The notes beneath the pieces are model-generated. The model made no database searches. It saw only the letters and a program-made list of their open reading frames with translations, and was not told the DNA's origin. The translations under genes and the position numbers were made by a program. Of a stretch of 13,701 bases of DNA, positions 1 to 7,728 are shown piece by piece; the first letter of the stretch is position 1; the number at the start of each line of letters is the position of its first letter. The DNA comes from JAXHMM01 sp964528445 (GTDB lineage Bacteria; Bacteroidota; Rhodothermia; Balneolales; Balneolaceae): contig CAZGSL010000046.1 in NCBI GenBank assembly GCA_964528445.1, positions 1 to 13,701 on the forward strand, in the 5' to 3' direction.

Positions 1-1
1 G

Positions 2-1675
2 CTGGTGGCGGTGCTGGTCACCATCATGTTCTTCTACATTGCGCAGGGAATTTTCGCCGTTTTCCAGATCGATTTCATGGAAGTGACCCGCCGGCAGTTT
101 ACCCCGCTCTTCATCAACGGGGCCGGCGGATTTATGGCGACGATCGGCATGGTGTTCGTCTCCTACGCCGGACTCACGAAGGTGGCCAGCATCTCCGAGG
201 AGGTGAAGGATCCGGACAGGAGCATCCCGCTGGGCATGTTCCTCTCGCTGCTGACCGCCATGGTGGTCTACGTGGTGGGCGTCTATATCATGGTCGCGCT
301 GCTGGATCCCTCGGCGCTGCGGGAAGACCTGACCCCGGTGGCGACGGCCGGCGAGGTGTTCCTGGGGTGGCTGCCCGAGCCCACGGGCCTGATCCTGGTG
401 GTCGTAGCCGCCATCGCCGCCTTCGCCTCCACCGGGAACGCCGGCATCATGTCCGCTTCCCGCTACCCTATGGCGATGGCCCGGGACAAACTTATCACGC
501 CCCTCTTCTCCCAGGTGAACAAGCACGGGACGCCGGCCAGGGCGGTTGTCGGCACGACCCTCCTGATGATCTTCTTCCTGGTGGCGTTCGACGTGGCCGC
601 GGTGGCCAAGCTGGCCAGCGCATTCCAGCTCCTGCTGTTCGGGCTGCTGAACTTCGCCGTCATCGTCATGCGCGAGAGCCATATCGAGGAGTACGATCCC
701 GGCTACCGCTCCCCGCTCTATCCCTGGGTGCAGCTGGCCGGCATGATGCTGTCGGTGATCCTGATCCTGGAGATGGGACTGCTCTCCATCGTATTTACGG
801 CCGCCGTGACCGTCTTTTCCGTCGGATGGTATTACTACTACGCCTACAACAGGGTGGAGCGGGAAGGTGCCATTTTTCACGTGCACGAACGGCTCGGCCG
901 GCGGCGCTACAGGGGACTGGAGCATGAGATGAAGGGGATCCTCCGCGAGAAGGGGCTGCGGGACGAAGACCCCTACGACGAGGTGGTTGCCCGATCCGAG
1001 GTGATCGACGATCCGGAAACAGACGCCGGCTACCGCGGGATTATCCGCGAAGCATCGGCCCGCCTGGCCGGCCGCATCGGGATGGACGGGGAGGAGCTGT
1101 TCGAGGATTTCTGCAACGTCACCCGGGCCGGAACCATCCCCATCGGCCGGGGCGTCGCCCTCAATCACCTCCGTGTCAAGGGAGAAGTCCACTCGGAGAT
1201 GGCGCTGGTGCGGGTACCCGGGGGACTGAAGCTGGATACCGACCATTTTGAGGAGCTGAGCCGGGAGGTGGAGGATTCAGGCGAACCGACTCGGGCGTTT
1301 ATCTTCCTGGTGAGCTCCCGCCGGAATTCGGGTCAGCATCTGCGCATCCTCGCGCACCTGGCCGAGATGGTGGACAACGAGCAGTTTATGGACCGCTGGC
1401 TCTCGGCCGCCGACGAGGCGGAGCTGCGGGAGGTCCTGCTGCGGGACGAGCGCTTTATCAACATCCGGGTGCGAAGCGGCTCGAAATCGGGCGAATTCGC
1501 GGGCATGCGGATATCGGAGGTGGAGCTTCCGGGCGAGAGCCTGATCACCATCGTCCGCCGCGATGACAGGGTGGTGATTCCCCACGGAAATACCGTATTG
1601 CAAGAGGGTGACGAACTTTCTATCATCGGGGAGGTCGAAGACATCAAGGACATCAAGGAGTGGAAACGCTCCTGA
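2..1675 (+). CDS. APC-family amino acid permease with C-terminal PTS EIIA-like and TrkA_C-like domains (5' truncated)
   Basis: This is an integral membrane amino acid/polyamine transporter of the APC superfamily with soluble regulatory domains at its C terminus. The reading frame is open to the window edge, so the N terminus (probably the first four or five membrane helices) is missing; the GTG at 5 is an internal valine codon. Numbering from that codon, residues 1-20, 43-60, 77-100, 127-150, 180-222 and 241-280 are hydrophobic. The stretch YAGLTKVASISEEVKDPDR (54-72) is the classic APC loop. Residues about 345-480 match a fructose/nitrogen-type EIIA domain: GTIPIGRGVALNHLRV (376-391) carries His388 at the position of the phosphorylated histidine, and GQHLRILAHLAEM (443-455) is the second signature. 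Residues about 493-553 resemble TrkA_C/RCK_C. The fold assignments are confident from motifs; substrate and regulation by phosphorylation are inferred. nhaA follows after 38 nt, probably in the same transcript. Confidence 0.88.
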   Translation: MVAVLVTIMFFYIAQGIFAVFQIDFMEVTRRQFTPLFINGAGGFMATIGMVFVSYAGLTKVASISEEVKDPDRSIPLGMFLSLLTAMVVYVVGVYIMVALLDPSALREDLTPVATAGEVFLGWLPEPTGLILVVVAAIAAFASTGNAGIMSASRYPMAMARDKLITPLFSQVNKHGTPARAVVGTTLLMIFFLVAFDVAAVAKLASAFQLLLFGLLNFAVIVMRESHIEEYDPGYRSPLYPWVQLAGMMLSVILILEMGLLSIVFTAAVTVFSVGWYYYYAYNRVEREGAIFHVHERLGRRRYRGLEHEMKGILREKGLRDEDPYDEVVARSEVIDDPETDAGYRGIIREASARLAGRIGMDGEELFEDFCNVTRAGTIPIGRGVALNHLRVKGEVHSEMALVRVPGGLKLDTDHFEELSREVEDSGEPTRAFIFLVSSRRNSGQHLRILAHLAEMVDNEQFMDRWLSAADEAELREVLLRDERFINIRVRSGSKSGEFAGMRISEVELPGESLITIVRRDDRVVIPHGNTVLQEGDELSIIGEVEDIKDIKEWKRS

Positions 1676-1713
1676 CGTACGCTGGAACAAGAATTCTTTA
1701 ACAGGGATAGCAC

Positions 1714-3057
1714 GTGGCTCAAAATCGATTTATCGCACGGATTCAACGATTTCTAAAAAAAGACTCCGCCGCCGGGATGATGCTTCTTATGGCGACCGTG
1801 GCGGCCCTGATCATCGCCAACAGTCCCCTGGGCGACCTCTACCACCACCTTCTGGAGGCCCATATCACCTTCGCCATCGGGGAGCTGGTGATCGACGAGT
1901 CGGTCCACCACTGGATCAACGACGGACTGATGGCGATTTTCTTTCTGCTGATCGGCCTGGAGATCAAGCGGGAGATGAAGTACGGGGAGCTCTCCACCGT
2001 GCAGTCGGCGCTCCTGCCGGCCGTCGCGGCCTGCGGCGGGGCCATACTGCCGGCGCTCATCTTTTACGGGTTCAACGGCGGCACCGCATTCATGGACGGC
2101 TGGGCGATCGCCATCGCCACCGACATCGCCTTTGTAATCGGCGTGGTCGCGCTGCTGGGGTCCCGAGTTCCGGTCTGGGCCAAGGTGTTCGTCACCGCCA
2201 TCGCGGTGGTGGACGACCTGATCGCGGTGGTGGTTATCGCCCTTTTTTATACCGCTGAGATCAATCTTATGGCGCTGGGACTGGGGGGTGCCTGCCTGGT
2301 CGTGCTGCTGCTGTTCAACTACGGCGGGATCAACAAGCTGGCGCCCTACCTGGTGGTGGGCTTCGTGATGTGGTGGGCCGTCCTGGAGTCGGGCGTGCAC
2401 GCCACTATCGCCGGGGTCCTGCTGGGCTTCGTGATGCCGGCCAGCCGGGGCTGGAGCATGGAGCGGCTCCGGGAGTATGCCCGCGAAGGGTTTGAACTTT
2501 TCGAACAAGCCTCCGACGAGGACCTTCCGGTTACCCGGGAGCAGGCTCTCCATCACATGGACGAAACCCTGGAGCACGCCGATTCGCCCCTCCACCGGCT
2601 GGAGCACAAGCTGCACGGAGTGGTCTATTTCGTGATCATGCCTCTCTTCGCCTTTGCCAACGCCGGGGTGGTGTTCGATCCGGAAATCATGAGCCAGGCG
2701 TTCGCCTCCACACTCACCTGGGGTATCGCCATCGGGCTTTTCGTGGGAAAGCAGGTGGGTATTTTTGGCTTTACCTGGGTCCTGACCAAGCTGGGCTTTA
2801 CCGACCTCACGCCCTCCAAGGAGACCTGGAAGGTGGTCTACGGGGTGGCCCTGCTGGCGGGCATAGGCTTTACGATGTCCCTCTTCATCGCCAACCTCTC
2901 CTTCAGCAGTTTTGAATACCTGGAGTTCTCCAAGGTGGGTATCCTGATAGGCTCTTTTGTCAGCGGCGTGTTAGGCTACTTCGTACTGAGCCGGCGCCCC
3001 CACTTTGAGGCCGCCGAGCAGGAGGTTATCGACGTGCCGGACGAAGACCTGGCCTAG
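1714..3057 (+). CDS. nhaA: Na+/H+ antiporter NhaA
   Basis: NhaA is an inner-membrane electrogenic antiporter that exchanges internal Na+ or Li+ for external protons in pH and salt homeostasis. The family's hallmarks are present: ATDIAF with Asp137 (equivalent to E. coli Asp133), VVDDL with Asp167 and Asp168 (Asp163/Asp164, the ion-binding pair), and FVGKQVGI with Lys346 (Lys300). FFLLIGLEIKREM near the N terminus and LPLFAFANAG-like MPLFAFANAGV after the loop are also typical. At 447 residues it is longer than the roughly 390-residue E. coli protein. The extra length is mainly a charged, acidic cytosolic-type loop at about residues 244-293 between two helices. The GTG start at 1714 is supported by an AGGGA motif about 6 nt upstream and by the normal NhaA N terminus (RIQRFLKKDSAAGMML). 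It follows the permease closely and converges on the next gene with a 22-nt gap in which I see no terminator hairpin. Confidence 0.97.
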   Translation: MAQNRFIARIQRFLKKDSAAGMMLLMATVAALIIANSPLGDLYHHLLEAHITFAIGELVIDESVHHWINDGLMAIFFLLIGLEIKREMKYGELSTVQSALLPAVAACGGAILPALIFYGFNGGTAFMDGWAIAIATDIAFVIGVVALLGSRVPVWAKVFVTAIAVVDDLIAVVVIALFYTAEINLMALGLGGACLVVLLLFNYGGINKLAPYLVVGFVMWWAVLESGVHATIAGVLLGFVMPASRGWSMERLREYAREGFELFEQASDEDLPVTREQALHHMDETLEHADSPLHRLEHKLHGVVYFVIMPLFAFANAGVVFDPEIMSQAFASTLTWGIAIGLFVGKQVGIFGFTWVLTKLGFTDLTPSKETWKVVYGVALLAGIGFTMSLFIANLSFSSFEYLEFSKVGILIGSFVSGVLGYFVLSRRPHFEAAEQEVIDVPDEDLA

Positions 3058-3079
3058 GAATCGATCGCTACGGCCGCTC

Positions 3080-4081
3080 TCACGGCAGGGCGGGATTTTC
3101 CAGGGTCCCCCGCAGGGGTAGCGCCAGGGAGTCGGAATCGGCCGGCAGGTCCAGCTGGAAAAGCCGGTTGAGTCCGCCGAGCATGTTCCGGAAGCGGTCC
3201 GAATAATCGCTCACCGTCACCGTAAGGCCGTCCAGCGAAGTGCCGCCCAGCGGCTCTTCCAGTTTCAGCTCGCCGGTCAGCCCCAGACGGAAGTGCTCGG
3301 TAACCAGCTGGGTCTCCCTGAATCGAAGCAGCTGCTCTCCCGCATCGTATTCGAATGCCGCCCGCACGCGCTCCAGCGGGATCTCCCCGCCGGGATAGTC
3401 AAATCCCCTGAATAGGATTCCGTACTGTTCGCGCAGCCCCCGGGAGACGCCCCAGGAGAGTCCCCTCAATTCAACATCTGTGGTGGTCACGCTTGCTTCT
3501 TCCCCGTTCCCGGGGGACAGCTCCTGCCGCACCCGGAGGGTGTCCGCCCGCAGGGACCCCCACGCCAGCATCTCGTCGGTGAACGAAAATCCCCTGCCGT
3601 TTCCCTCCAGCGACTGCGGTACGGTGAGGGCGGAATCCAGCAGCAGGTGGCGCATCAGCGCGCGCGGATTTCCGTCGTACTGCAGATCAAGGGTGTCGAA
3701 CCGGATCTCCCTCAGCCGGTAGCGGTCCATCCAGGTAACGTCCACCGCCCGTCCGTCGGCCGAAAGCCGCTGGTCCAGGACGTCGGCGGGGCTCCCGAGG
3801 TAGATGCGAAGAAAATTGAGATATCCCAGCTCAAGGCGCAGGGGACTGCCCCGGTAGAGGTGACGCTCGGTGAAGAGGTCCAGGTCGTAAATCGTGAGCG
3901 TCCCGATGAAGGGGGCGATCTCCACGTCGCTGAACTGGATGCCGGCCGCGGAATCCTGTCCGGAGACCATCTCCCGCAGCGCGCGGTCCACGTCCCGCTC
4001 CGCCTGGTCCGCCGCCTCGTAGTGGTAGAGGATGAGTCCGACAAGCGCGAGCAGCAGGGCCGCGGCGATTAATTTTCTCAT
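3080..4081 (-). CDS. Membrane-anchored hypothetical protein, weakly AsmA-like
   Basis: I do not recognise this 333-residue protein with certainty. It starts MRKLIAAALLLALVGLILYHY, a single hydrophobic segment of about 17 residues after two positive charges, which reads as a signal anchor or uncleaved signal peptide; the remainder would lie in the periplasm. After a short charged helix (residues 22-42) the body is rich in alternating hydrophobic strands of the type FSDVEIAPFIGTLTIYDLDL and ends with LALPLRGTLENPALP. Both resemble the repeating beta strands and the closing G-T-L-x-x-P motif of AsmA/DUF748-like envelope proteins. That is an inference from style; the protein is shorter than typical AsmA. 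It lies 45 nt downstream of hisS on the same strand and may be co-transcribed with it, but the pairing suggests no shared job. The ATG at 4081 fits the signal anchor; no clear ribosome binding site precedes it. Confidence 0.8.
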   Translation of the reverse strand: MRKLIAAALLLALVGLILYHYEAADQAERDVDRALREMVSGQDSAAGIQFSDVEIAPFIGTLTIYDLDLFTERHLYRGSPLRLELGYLNFLRIYLGSPADVLDQRLSADGRAVDVTWMDRYRLREIRFDTLDLQYDGNPRALMRHLLLDSALTVPQSLEGNGRGFSFTDEMLAWGSLRADTLRVRQELSPGNGEEASVTTTDVELRGLSWGVSRGLREQYGILFRGFDYPGGEIPLERVRAAFEYDAGEQLLRFRETQLVTEHFRLGLTGELKLEEPLGGTSLDGLTVTVSDYSDRFRNMLGGLNRLFQLDLPADSDSLALPLRGTLENPALP

Positions 4082-4126
4082 AACTCGGCACCATTGGTTC
4101 GTGGGGTTATCGCGCGGGACGGCAGG

Positions 4127-5386
4127 TCAGCCGCCGATGCGCTCCAGGATCTCCTCGAAGGGGTAGGGGGCCTCCTCGCTCTCCCGCATGTCGCGCAGGG
4201 TGTAGCGCTCCTCCTCCAGTTCGTGGTCGCCCACGATGATGGCGTAGCGCGCGTTCTCGCGGTCGGCGTCTTTCATCTGGGCCTTGACCGACCGGCCGAT
4301 GTAATCCATGGTGGCCGAGAGTCCCGCCTCCCGCAGGCGCGGCAGGTGACCCAGTGCCCACCTCCGGGCGGCCTCCCCGATCGTAATCACGTAGACGTCC
4401 ACCGCGTGCTCCCCGGCCAGTTCGATCCCCTGCTCCTCGCAGGCGATCAGCAGCCGCTCCATCCCCGCCGCGAAGCCCACCGCGGGCGTGGGATCGCCGC
4501 CCACTTCCTCCACCAGCAGGTCGTAACGTCCCCCTCCCCCCAGGGCGTCCTGCGCCCCCAGGTCGGGGCTGATCAGCTCGAAGGCGGTCCGCGTATAGTA
4601 ATCGAGTCCCCTGACCAGGTGGGGATCCTCCGTGTAGCCGATGCCGAGCGCGTCCAGCGCCTCCTTCACCGTCTCGTAGTGCGCGGCGGTCTCCTCGTTC
4701 AGGAACTCCGTGATCACGGGCGCCTCCTCCACAAAGGGCCGGTCCTCATCCTCCTTGGAGTCGAGTATCCGCATGGGATTTTTCTCAAAGCGCTCCCGGG
4801 AGATCTCGCTCATCTTCTCCAGGTGGGGACGGAAGTGCGCCTTCAGCGCCTCCCGGTAGGCGTCACGGCTCTCCGGGTCGCCCACGGAGTTAATTTTCAG
4901 GGTGGCGTTGGTGATGCCCACCCGCTCGTAGATGGCCAGCATCAGCGCAATGATGTCGGCATCCGCCGCCGGGTCGTCCGCCCCGATAATCTCCGCCCCG
5001 AACTGGTGAAACTGCCGCTGGCGCCCCTTCTGGGGACTCTCGGCGCGGAACATGGGTCCGATGTAGAAGAGGTTCTGCGATCCCCCCCGCTGCTCCAGGT
5101 GGTGCTGCACGTAGGCGCGGACCACCGGCGCCGTGCATTCGGGGCGCAGCACGTAACGGTCGTCGCCCCGCTCGAACGCGAACATCTCCTTGGCCACGAT
5201 ATCGGTCAGCTGTCCCACCCCCCGGGCGATCAGCTCGGTCTCCTCCATGACGGGGGTGCGGATTTCCCGGAAATTGAACTTCCGGGCCTCCTCGCGGATG
5301 ATCCGTTCCACCGCCTGCCACTTCTCGACTTCGCCCGGCAGGATGTCGTGCATGCCGGCGTGGGTGCTGTATCTGGGTTGCGCCAT
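4127..5386 (-). CDS. hisS: Histidyl-tRNA synthetase
   Basis: This class II aminoacyl-tRNA synthetase charges tRNA-His with histidine in the cytoplasm. Its 419-residue length is normal for bacterial HisRS. Visible signatures, in order: the N-terminal GMHDILPGE (11-19); the RPE motif (81-83); motif 2 with YIGPMFRAE (108-116) through QFHQFGAEIIG (125-135); HisA LVRGLDYYTRTAFE (257-270) with the catalytic Arg259; HisB GGGGRYD (283-289); and motif 3 GFAAGMERLL (304-313). The C-terminal anticodon-binding domain covers about 325-419, including GRSVKAQMKDADRENARYA (364-382). No key residue is missing. The ATG at 5386 gives the canonical N terminus. The 105-nt gap to the upstream oxidoreductase gene could hold its own promoter. 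TATCTTTC on the - strand (5434 to 5427) is one base off the Bacteroidota -7 element TAnnTTTG, but no convincing -33 element accompanies it. Confidence 0.98.
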   Translation of the reverse strand: MAQPRYSTHAGMHDILPGEVEKWQAVERIIREEARKFNFREIRTPVMEETELIARGVGQLTDIVAKEMFAFERGDDRYVLRPECTAPVVRAYVQHHLEQRGGSQNLFYIGPMFRAESPQKGRQRQFHQFGAEIIGADDPAADADIIALMLAIYERVGITNATLKINSVGDPESRDAYREALKAHFRPHLEKMSEISRERFEKNPMRILDSKEDEDRPFVEEAPVITEFLNEETAAHYETVKEALDALGIGYTEDPHLVRGLDYYTRTAFELISPDLGAQDALGGGGRYDLLVEEVGGDPTPAVGFAAGMERLLIACEEQGIELAGEHAVDVYVITIGEAARRWALGHLPRLREAGLSATMDYIGRSVKAQMKDADRENARYAIIVGDHELEEERYTLRDMRESEEAPYPFEEILERIGG

Positions 5387-5491
5387 AATCTCGGGGATGC
5401 CAAAGGTGTTGAACTTGGAATGATCGGAAAGATAATGGTATGGGCAGAGAATTTCTCATCCCTTCGCGCCCCGCCTCGCTCTCCCCGCGCC

Positions 5492-6478
5492 CTACATTCC
5501 CGTCAGGACGATCTTCCCGGTGTTTTGGTCGTCCGCCATATAGCGATGGGCCTCCTCGGTTTCGCTCCAGTCGTATTCGCGGTCAATGACCGGACGGATG
5601 ACGCCCTCCTCGAACAGGTCGAGCGTGTGGGAGGCGAACTCCCGTGAGAGGCGGATCTTGTAGGATTCCGGGCGCGACCGGAGGGTGGATCCCATGACGG
5701 TCAGCCTTTTGCGCAGCAGGGCGCCCAGGCTGGCCTCCTCCAGGCGGTGTCCCCCGAGAAAAGAGAGGTAGACCAGTCGCCCGTCGGTGGCGAGCGCCCG
5801 GAGATTGGACGCCCAGTAGGGGGCGCCGATAAAATCGATCACCAGGTCGACCGCCTCCTTGCCCCAGCGGCTTTCGATCGCCTCCGCGAAATCGGTCTCC
5901 TTGTAATTGACGGCCAGGTTCGCCCCCAGCTTCCGGGCGGTCTCCAGCTTGCGCTCCTTCCCGGCGGTGGTGGCCACCCGCGCGTTGAAGAGGTGGTGGC
6001 CCAGCTGGATGGCGGAGGTCCCCACCCCGCTGCCCCCGGCGTGGATGAGGACCGTCTCCGAGCGGGTCAGCTTTCCCAGCCATCCGAGCGACTGGTAGGC
6101 GGTCAGGAAGGTCTCCGGAATGGCCGCGGCCTCCTGGAAGGAGAGGCTTTCGGGAATCGGCATGGCGAGCTGCTCGTGGATGACGCAGTACTCGGCGTAT
6201 CCACCGCCGGGCAGCAGCCCGAATACGAAATCGCCCGGTTTCCAGTGCTCCACCCGGGAGCCGGCCTTCTCCACGATACCGGCCATCTCCAGGCCCAGGA
6301 TCTCGCTGGTGCCCTCCGGCGGCGGATAGCGGCCCGCCCGCTGGTGGAGGTCCGCCCGGTTGAGGGCGGTGGCCTCAATTTTTACCTGGATCTGGTGCGG
6401 CCCGGGCTCGGGACGGGGATGCTCCCCGATTTCGAGGGTGGCGTCTTTGCCGGGATTGATAACGTGTACGGCCTTCAT
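5492..6478 (-). CDS. NAD(P)H:quinone oxidoreductase, PIG3 family (zinc-independent MDR)
   Basis: This is a cytosolic medium-chain dehydrogenase/reductase that reduces quinones with NADPH, of the QOR type closest to human TP53I3/PIG3. The 328-residue length is standard. The N-terminal GroES-like domain carries the PIG3 signature NRADLHQRAGRYPPPEG (40-56), followed by EILGLEMAGIVE (59-70). The Rossmann fold begins with VLIHAGGSGVGTSAIQL (143-159), an NADPH-binding A-x-x-G-x-x-G loop. The structural and catalytic zinc ligands of alcohol dehydrogenases are absent, as expected for this subgroup. The C terminus EEAHRYMADDQNTGKIVLTG is the usual QOR ending. The gene is divergent from the PIG-L gene across an 82-nt AT-rich spacer and heads the - strand run ending in hisS. 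The natural substrate cannot be told from sequence. The ATG at 6478 gives the typical MKAVHV start; the leader is A/T-rich rather than Shine-Dalgarno-like. Confidence 0.93.
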   Translation of the reverse strand: MKAVHVINPGKDATLEIGEHPRPEPGPHQIQVKIEATALNRADLHQRAGRYPPPEGTSEILGLEMAGIVEKAGSRVEHWKPGDFVFGLLPGGGYAEYCVIHEQLAMPIPESLSFQEAAAIPETFLTAYQSLGWLGKLTRSETVLIHAGGSGVGTSAIQLGHHLFNARVATTAGKERKLETARKLGANLAVNYKETDFAEAIESRWGKEAVDLVIDFIGAPYWASNLRALATDGRLVYLSFLGGHRLEEASLGALLRKRLTVMGSTLRSRPESYKIRLSREFASHTLDLFEEGVIRPVIDREYDWSETEEAHRYMADDQNTGKIVLTGM

Positions 6479-6560
6479 GGCGGATTTATTTTTTTTAATT
6501 CCTGGGTTGATCCCCTAATTTGGTCGCATCTGAATATAATAATTAAGCCGACAGACAGCG
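6479..6560. promoter_or_regulatory. Divergent promoter region between quinone oxidoreductase and PIG-L genes
   Basis: This 82-nt AT-rich spacer separates two divergent genes and so must hold both promoters unless they start inside coding sequence. A perfect TATAAT lies at 6535-6540 on the + strand, 20 nt before the PIG-L ATG, but no -35 hexamer is at normal spacing; the nearest TTGATC, at 6507-6512, is 22 nt away. On the - strand the leader before the oxidoreductase ATG is a run of A/T, a pattern common where Shine-Dalgarno sites are not used. The region is a sure regulatory location; the individual elements are guesses. Confidence 0.45.
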
Positions 6561-7205
6561 ATGGCCATCGACCGGATAGAAAAGGTACTCATACTGGCTC
6601 CCCACACCGACGACGCGGAACTGGGCTGCGGGGGAACCATGGCCCGCCTGGCCGGGGAGGGGATCGAATTGAACGTGGCGGCGTTTTCCACCGCCCGCGC
6701 CTCTCTTCCCCCGGGCAGCGACCCCGACCTGCTGCGCAAGGAGTTCAACCAGGCGATGGACGTGATGGGCGTCCCGGAAGAGCGGCGGTTTATCTACGAC
6801 TACCAGGTCCGGAAGCTGAGCTATTCGCGCCAGGAGGTGCTGGAGGAGATGATCAAGCTGAAAAGGGATATCGATCCCCAGATGATCATGCTCCCCAGCG
6901 GGAGCGACCTGCACCAGGATCACGAGGTGGTCTACAACGAGGGTCTGAGGGCCTTCAAGGAGCGGACGGTCTGGGGGTACGAGCTGCCGTGGAACCACAT
7001 CACCTTCTCGGCCCAGGCGTTCGTGAAGCTGACCGATGAGCATGTGGAGAAGAAGTGGGAGGTGCTGCAGTGCTACAAGTCACAGTTCGAGAAAAACCGG
7101 CGCTATTTCACCCGGAATTTTATCAGGGGGCTGGCCGAGGTGCGGGGCGTGCAGGTGAAGGCGGACTACGCGGAGGCGTTCGAGGTGATCCGCACGGTGT
7201 ACTGA
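6561..7205 (+). CDS. PIG-L/LmbE family zinc deacetylase
   Basis: This is a member of the PIG-L superfamily of zinc-dependent N-deacetylases, which remove acetyl groups from N-acetylated sugars or sugar conjugates (GlcNAc-PI, mycothiol and bacillithiol precursors, antibiotic pseudo-disaccharides, surface-sugar intermediates). The 214-residue length is typical. The first metal motif is APHTDDAELGCGG (13-25), with His15 and Asp18 as zinc ligands and Asp17 as the general base. The second is LHQDHEVV (117-124), with His121 as the third ligand and His118 as the catalytic partner. The neighbourhood of flippase, sulfotransferase, WbqC and glycosyltransferase genes suggests a sugar substrate in a surface glycan pathway, but a thiol-cofactor role is also possible. 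The ATG at 6561 is the only start that preserves the N-terminal strand before the PHTDD motif. It converges on the toxin gene with a gap of only 5 nt. Confidence 0.93.
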   Translation: MAIDRIEKVLILAPHTDDAELGCGGTMARLAGEGIELNVAAFSTARASLPPGSDPDLLRKEFNQAMDVMGVPEERRFIYDYQVRKLSYSRQEVLEEMIKLKRDIDPQMIMLPSGSDLHQDHEVVYNEGLRAFKERTVWGYELPWNHITFSAQAFVKLTDEHVEKKWEVLQCYKSQFEKNRRYFTRNFIRGLAEVRGVQVKADYAEAFEVIRTVY

Positions 7206-7210
7206 GGGAA

Positions 7211-7504
7211 TCAAAGCTGAAGGCGATTCGGATCTTGTCGGCTGTCCCAGATATGCAATATTCTTATCTCATTGCTTCGGTTTTCGTAGAAAATTTGATA
7301 ATCGTCCTTTACAAAAATCATGACATCAAGATCCTTCCTGTATCGGCCCAGAAGGGGATGTCGGGCCAACAGTTGGATGGTATCCTTAAACGTTTCGTTG
7401 AGTCTTGCTGAATATTTTTTTGTACCCAGACGTTTGTACCAGTAGTCTAATATCCGGATTCGGTCAGCCGTAGCCTGCGGTGACCAAACTATTCGTTTAG
7501 CCAT
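7211..7504 (-). CDS. RelE/ParE-family toxin of a type II toxin-antitoxin pair
   Basis: This small basic protein (97 residues) has the RelE/ParE fold. It opens with the strand KRIVWSPQATADRIRIL, followed by two helices. The core ARHPLLGRYRKDLDVMIFVK then reaches the family's tyrosine/arginine strand region YQIFYENRSNEIRILHIWDSR. The ending IWDSRQDPNRL is characteristic of the ParE-like toxins common in Bacteroidota and relatives. Such toxins act on DNA gyrase (ParE) or on ribosome-bound mRNA (RelE); which applies here cannot be decided by eye. The start overlaps the antitoxin's 3' end by 16 nt, so the two are translationally coupled, antitoxin first. Its stop is 5 nt from the PIG-L stop, tail to tail. 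GC content is well below that of the neighbours, which points to horizontal arrival. Confidence 0.9.
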   Translation of the reverse strand: MAKRIVWSPQATADRIRILDYWYKRLGTKKYSARLNETFKDTIQLLARHPLLGRYRKDLDVMIFVKDDYQIFYENRSNEIRILHIWDSRQDPNRLQL

Positions 7505-7728
7505 TTTTTTACCAGCTCATCGGCTTGTTCATTGGTAAGAAGGTCTCCTTGGTCGAAGCTTTTTCTCGCTTCTTCAATTCTGTTTTTTTGATAGGAGGAA
7601 ACCTCTATTTCCCTGGCTTCATATTTTCGATCCAGAATTTCTTTTACAGTACGTAGATAGGCTTCATCGTCAATATTTTCGATGCTCTCGTGAAGCAATT
7701 CTTTGAGCTCTTTCGTATTGCTGGTCAT
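7489..7728 (-). CDS. Antitoxin partner of the RelE/ParE-type toxin
   Basis: This 79-residue, acidic, largely helical protein lies directly upstream of the toxin and overlaps it by 16 nt. It begins TSNTKELKELLHESIENIDD and ends DQGDLLTNEQADELVKKWLNE. The middle segment EILDRKYEAREIEVSSYQKN and the terminal KKWL-type tail resemble small antitoxins that accompany ParE toxins in Bacteroidota and relatives. No helix-turn-helix or ribbon-helix-helix DNA-binding motif is obvious, so autoregulation through the upstream palindrome is possible but not shown. The role is inferred from gene order, size, charge and overlap; I recognise no named family with certainty. GC content is low, as in the toxin. 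The 79-nt spacer from the WbqC gene would allow both its own promoter and read-through from the glycan operon. Confidence 0.82.
   Translation of the reverse strand: MTSNTKELKELLHESIENIDDEAYLRTVKEILDRKYEAREIEVSSYQKNRIEEARKSFDQGDLLTNEQADELVKKWLNE

Noticed and set aside
5..7. GTG at 5 as the real start of the permease
   Set aside because: The preceding codon is in frame and open to the edge, and APC transporters need several more N-terminal helices, so the gene continues to the left.
5440..5465. Short GAGAA-T-TTCTC repeat upstream of hisS
   Set aside because: A one-base loop cannot form a stable hairpin, and there is no T tract or T-box-like element around it.
4094..5647. Long + strand open frame (517 codons) across hisS
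   Set aside because: It is antisense to hisS, which has every class II motif. The long frame arises from high GC, and its product has no recognisable features.
5747..7039. Long + strand open frame overlapping the oxidoreductase and PIG-L genes
   Set aside because: It crosses two well-supported genes and their promoter spacer; the product is low-complexity and rich in Gly, Arg and Pro.
7211..7728. Toxin-antitoxin pair as a dedicated anti-phage defence system
   Set aside because: No other defence genes lie nearby and ParE/RelE pairs are usually simple addiction modules; nothing in the sequence supports a defence role.
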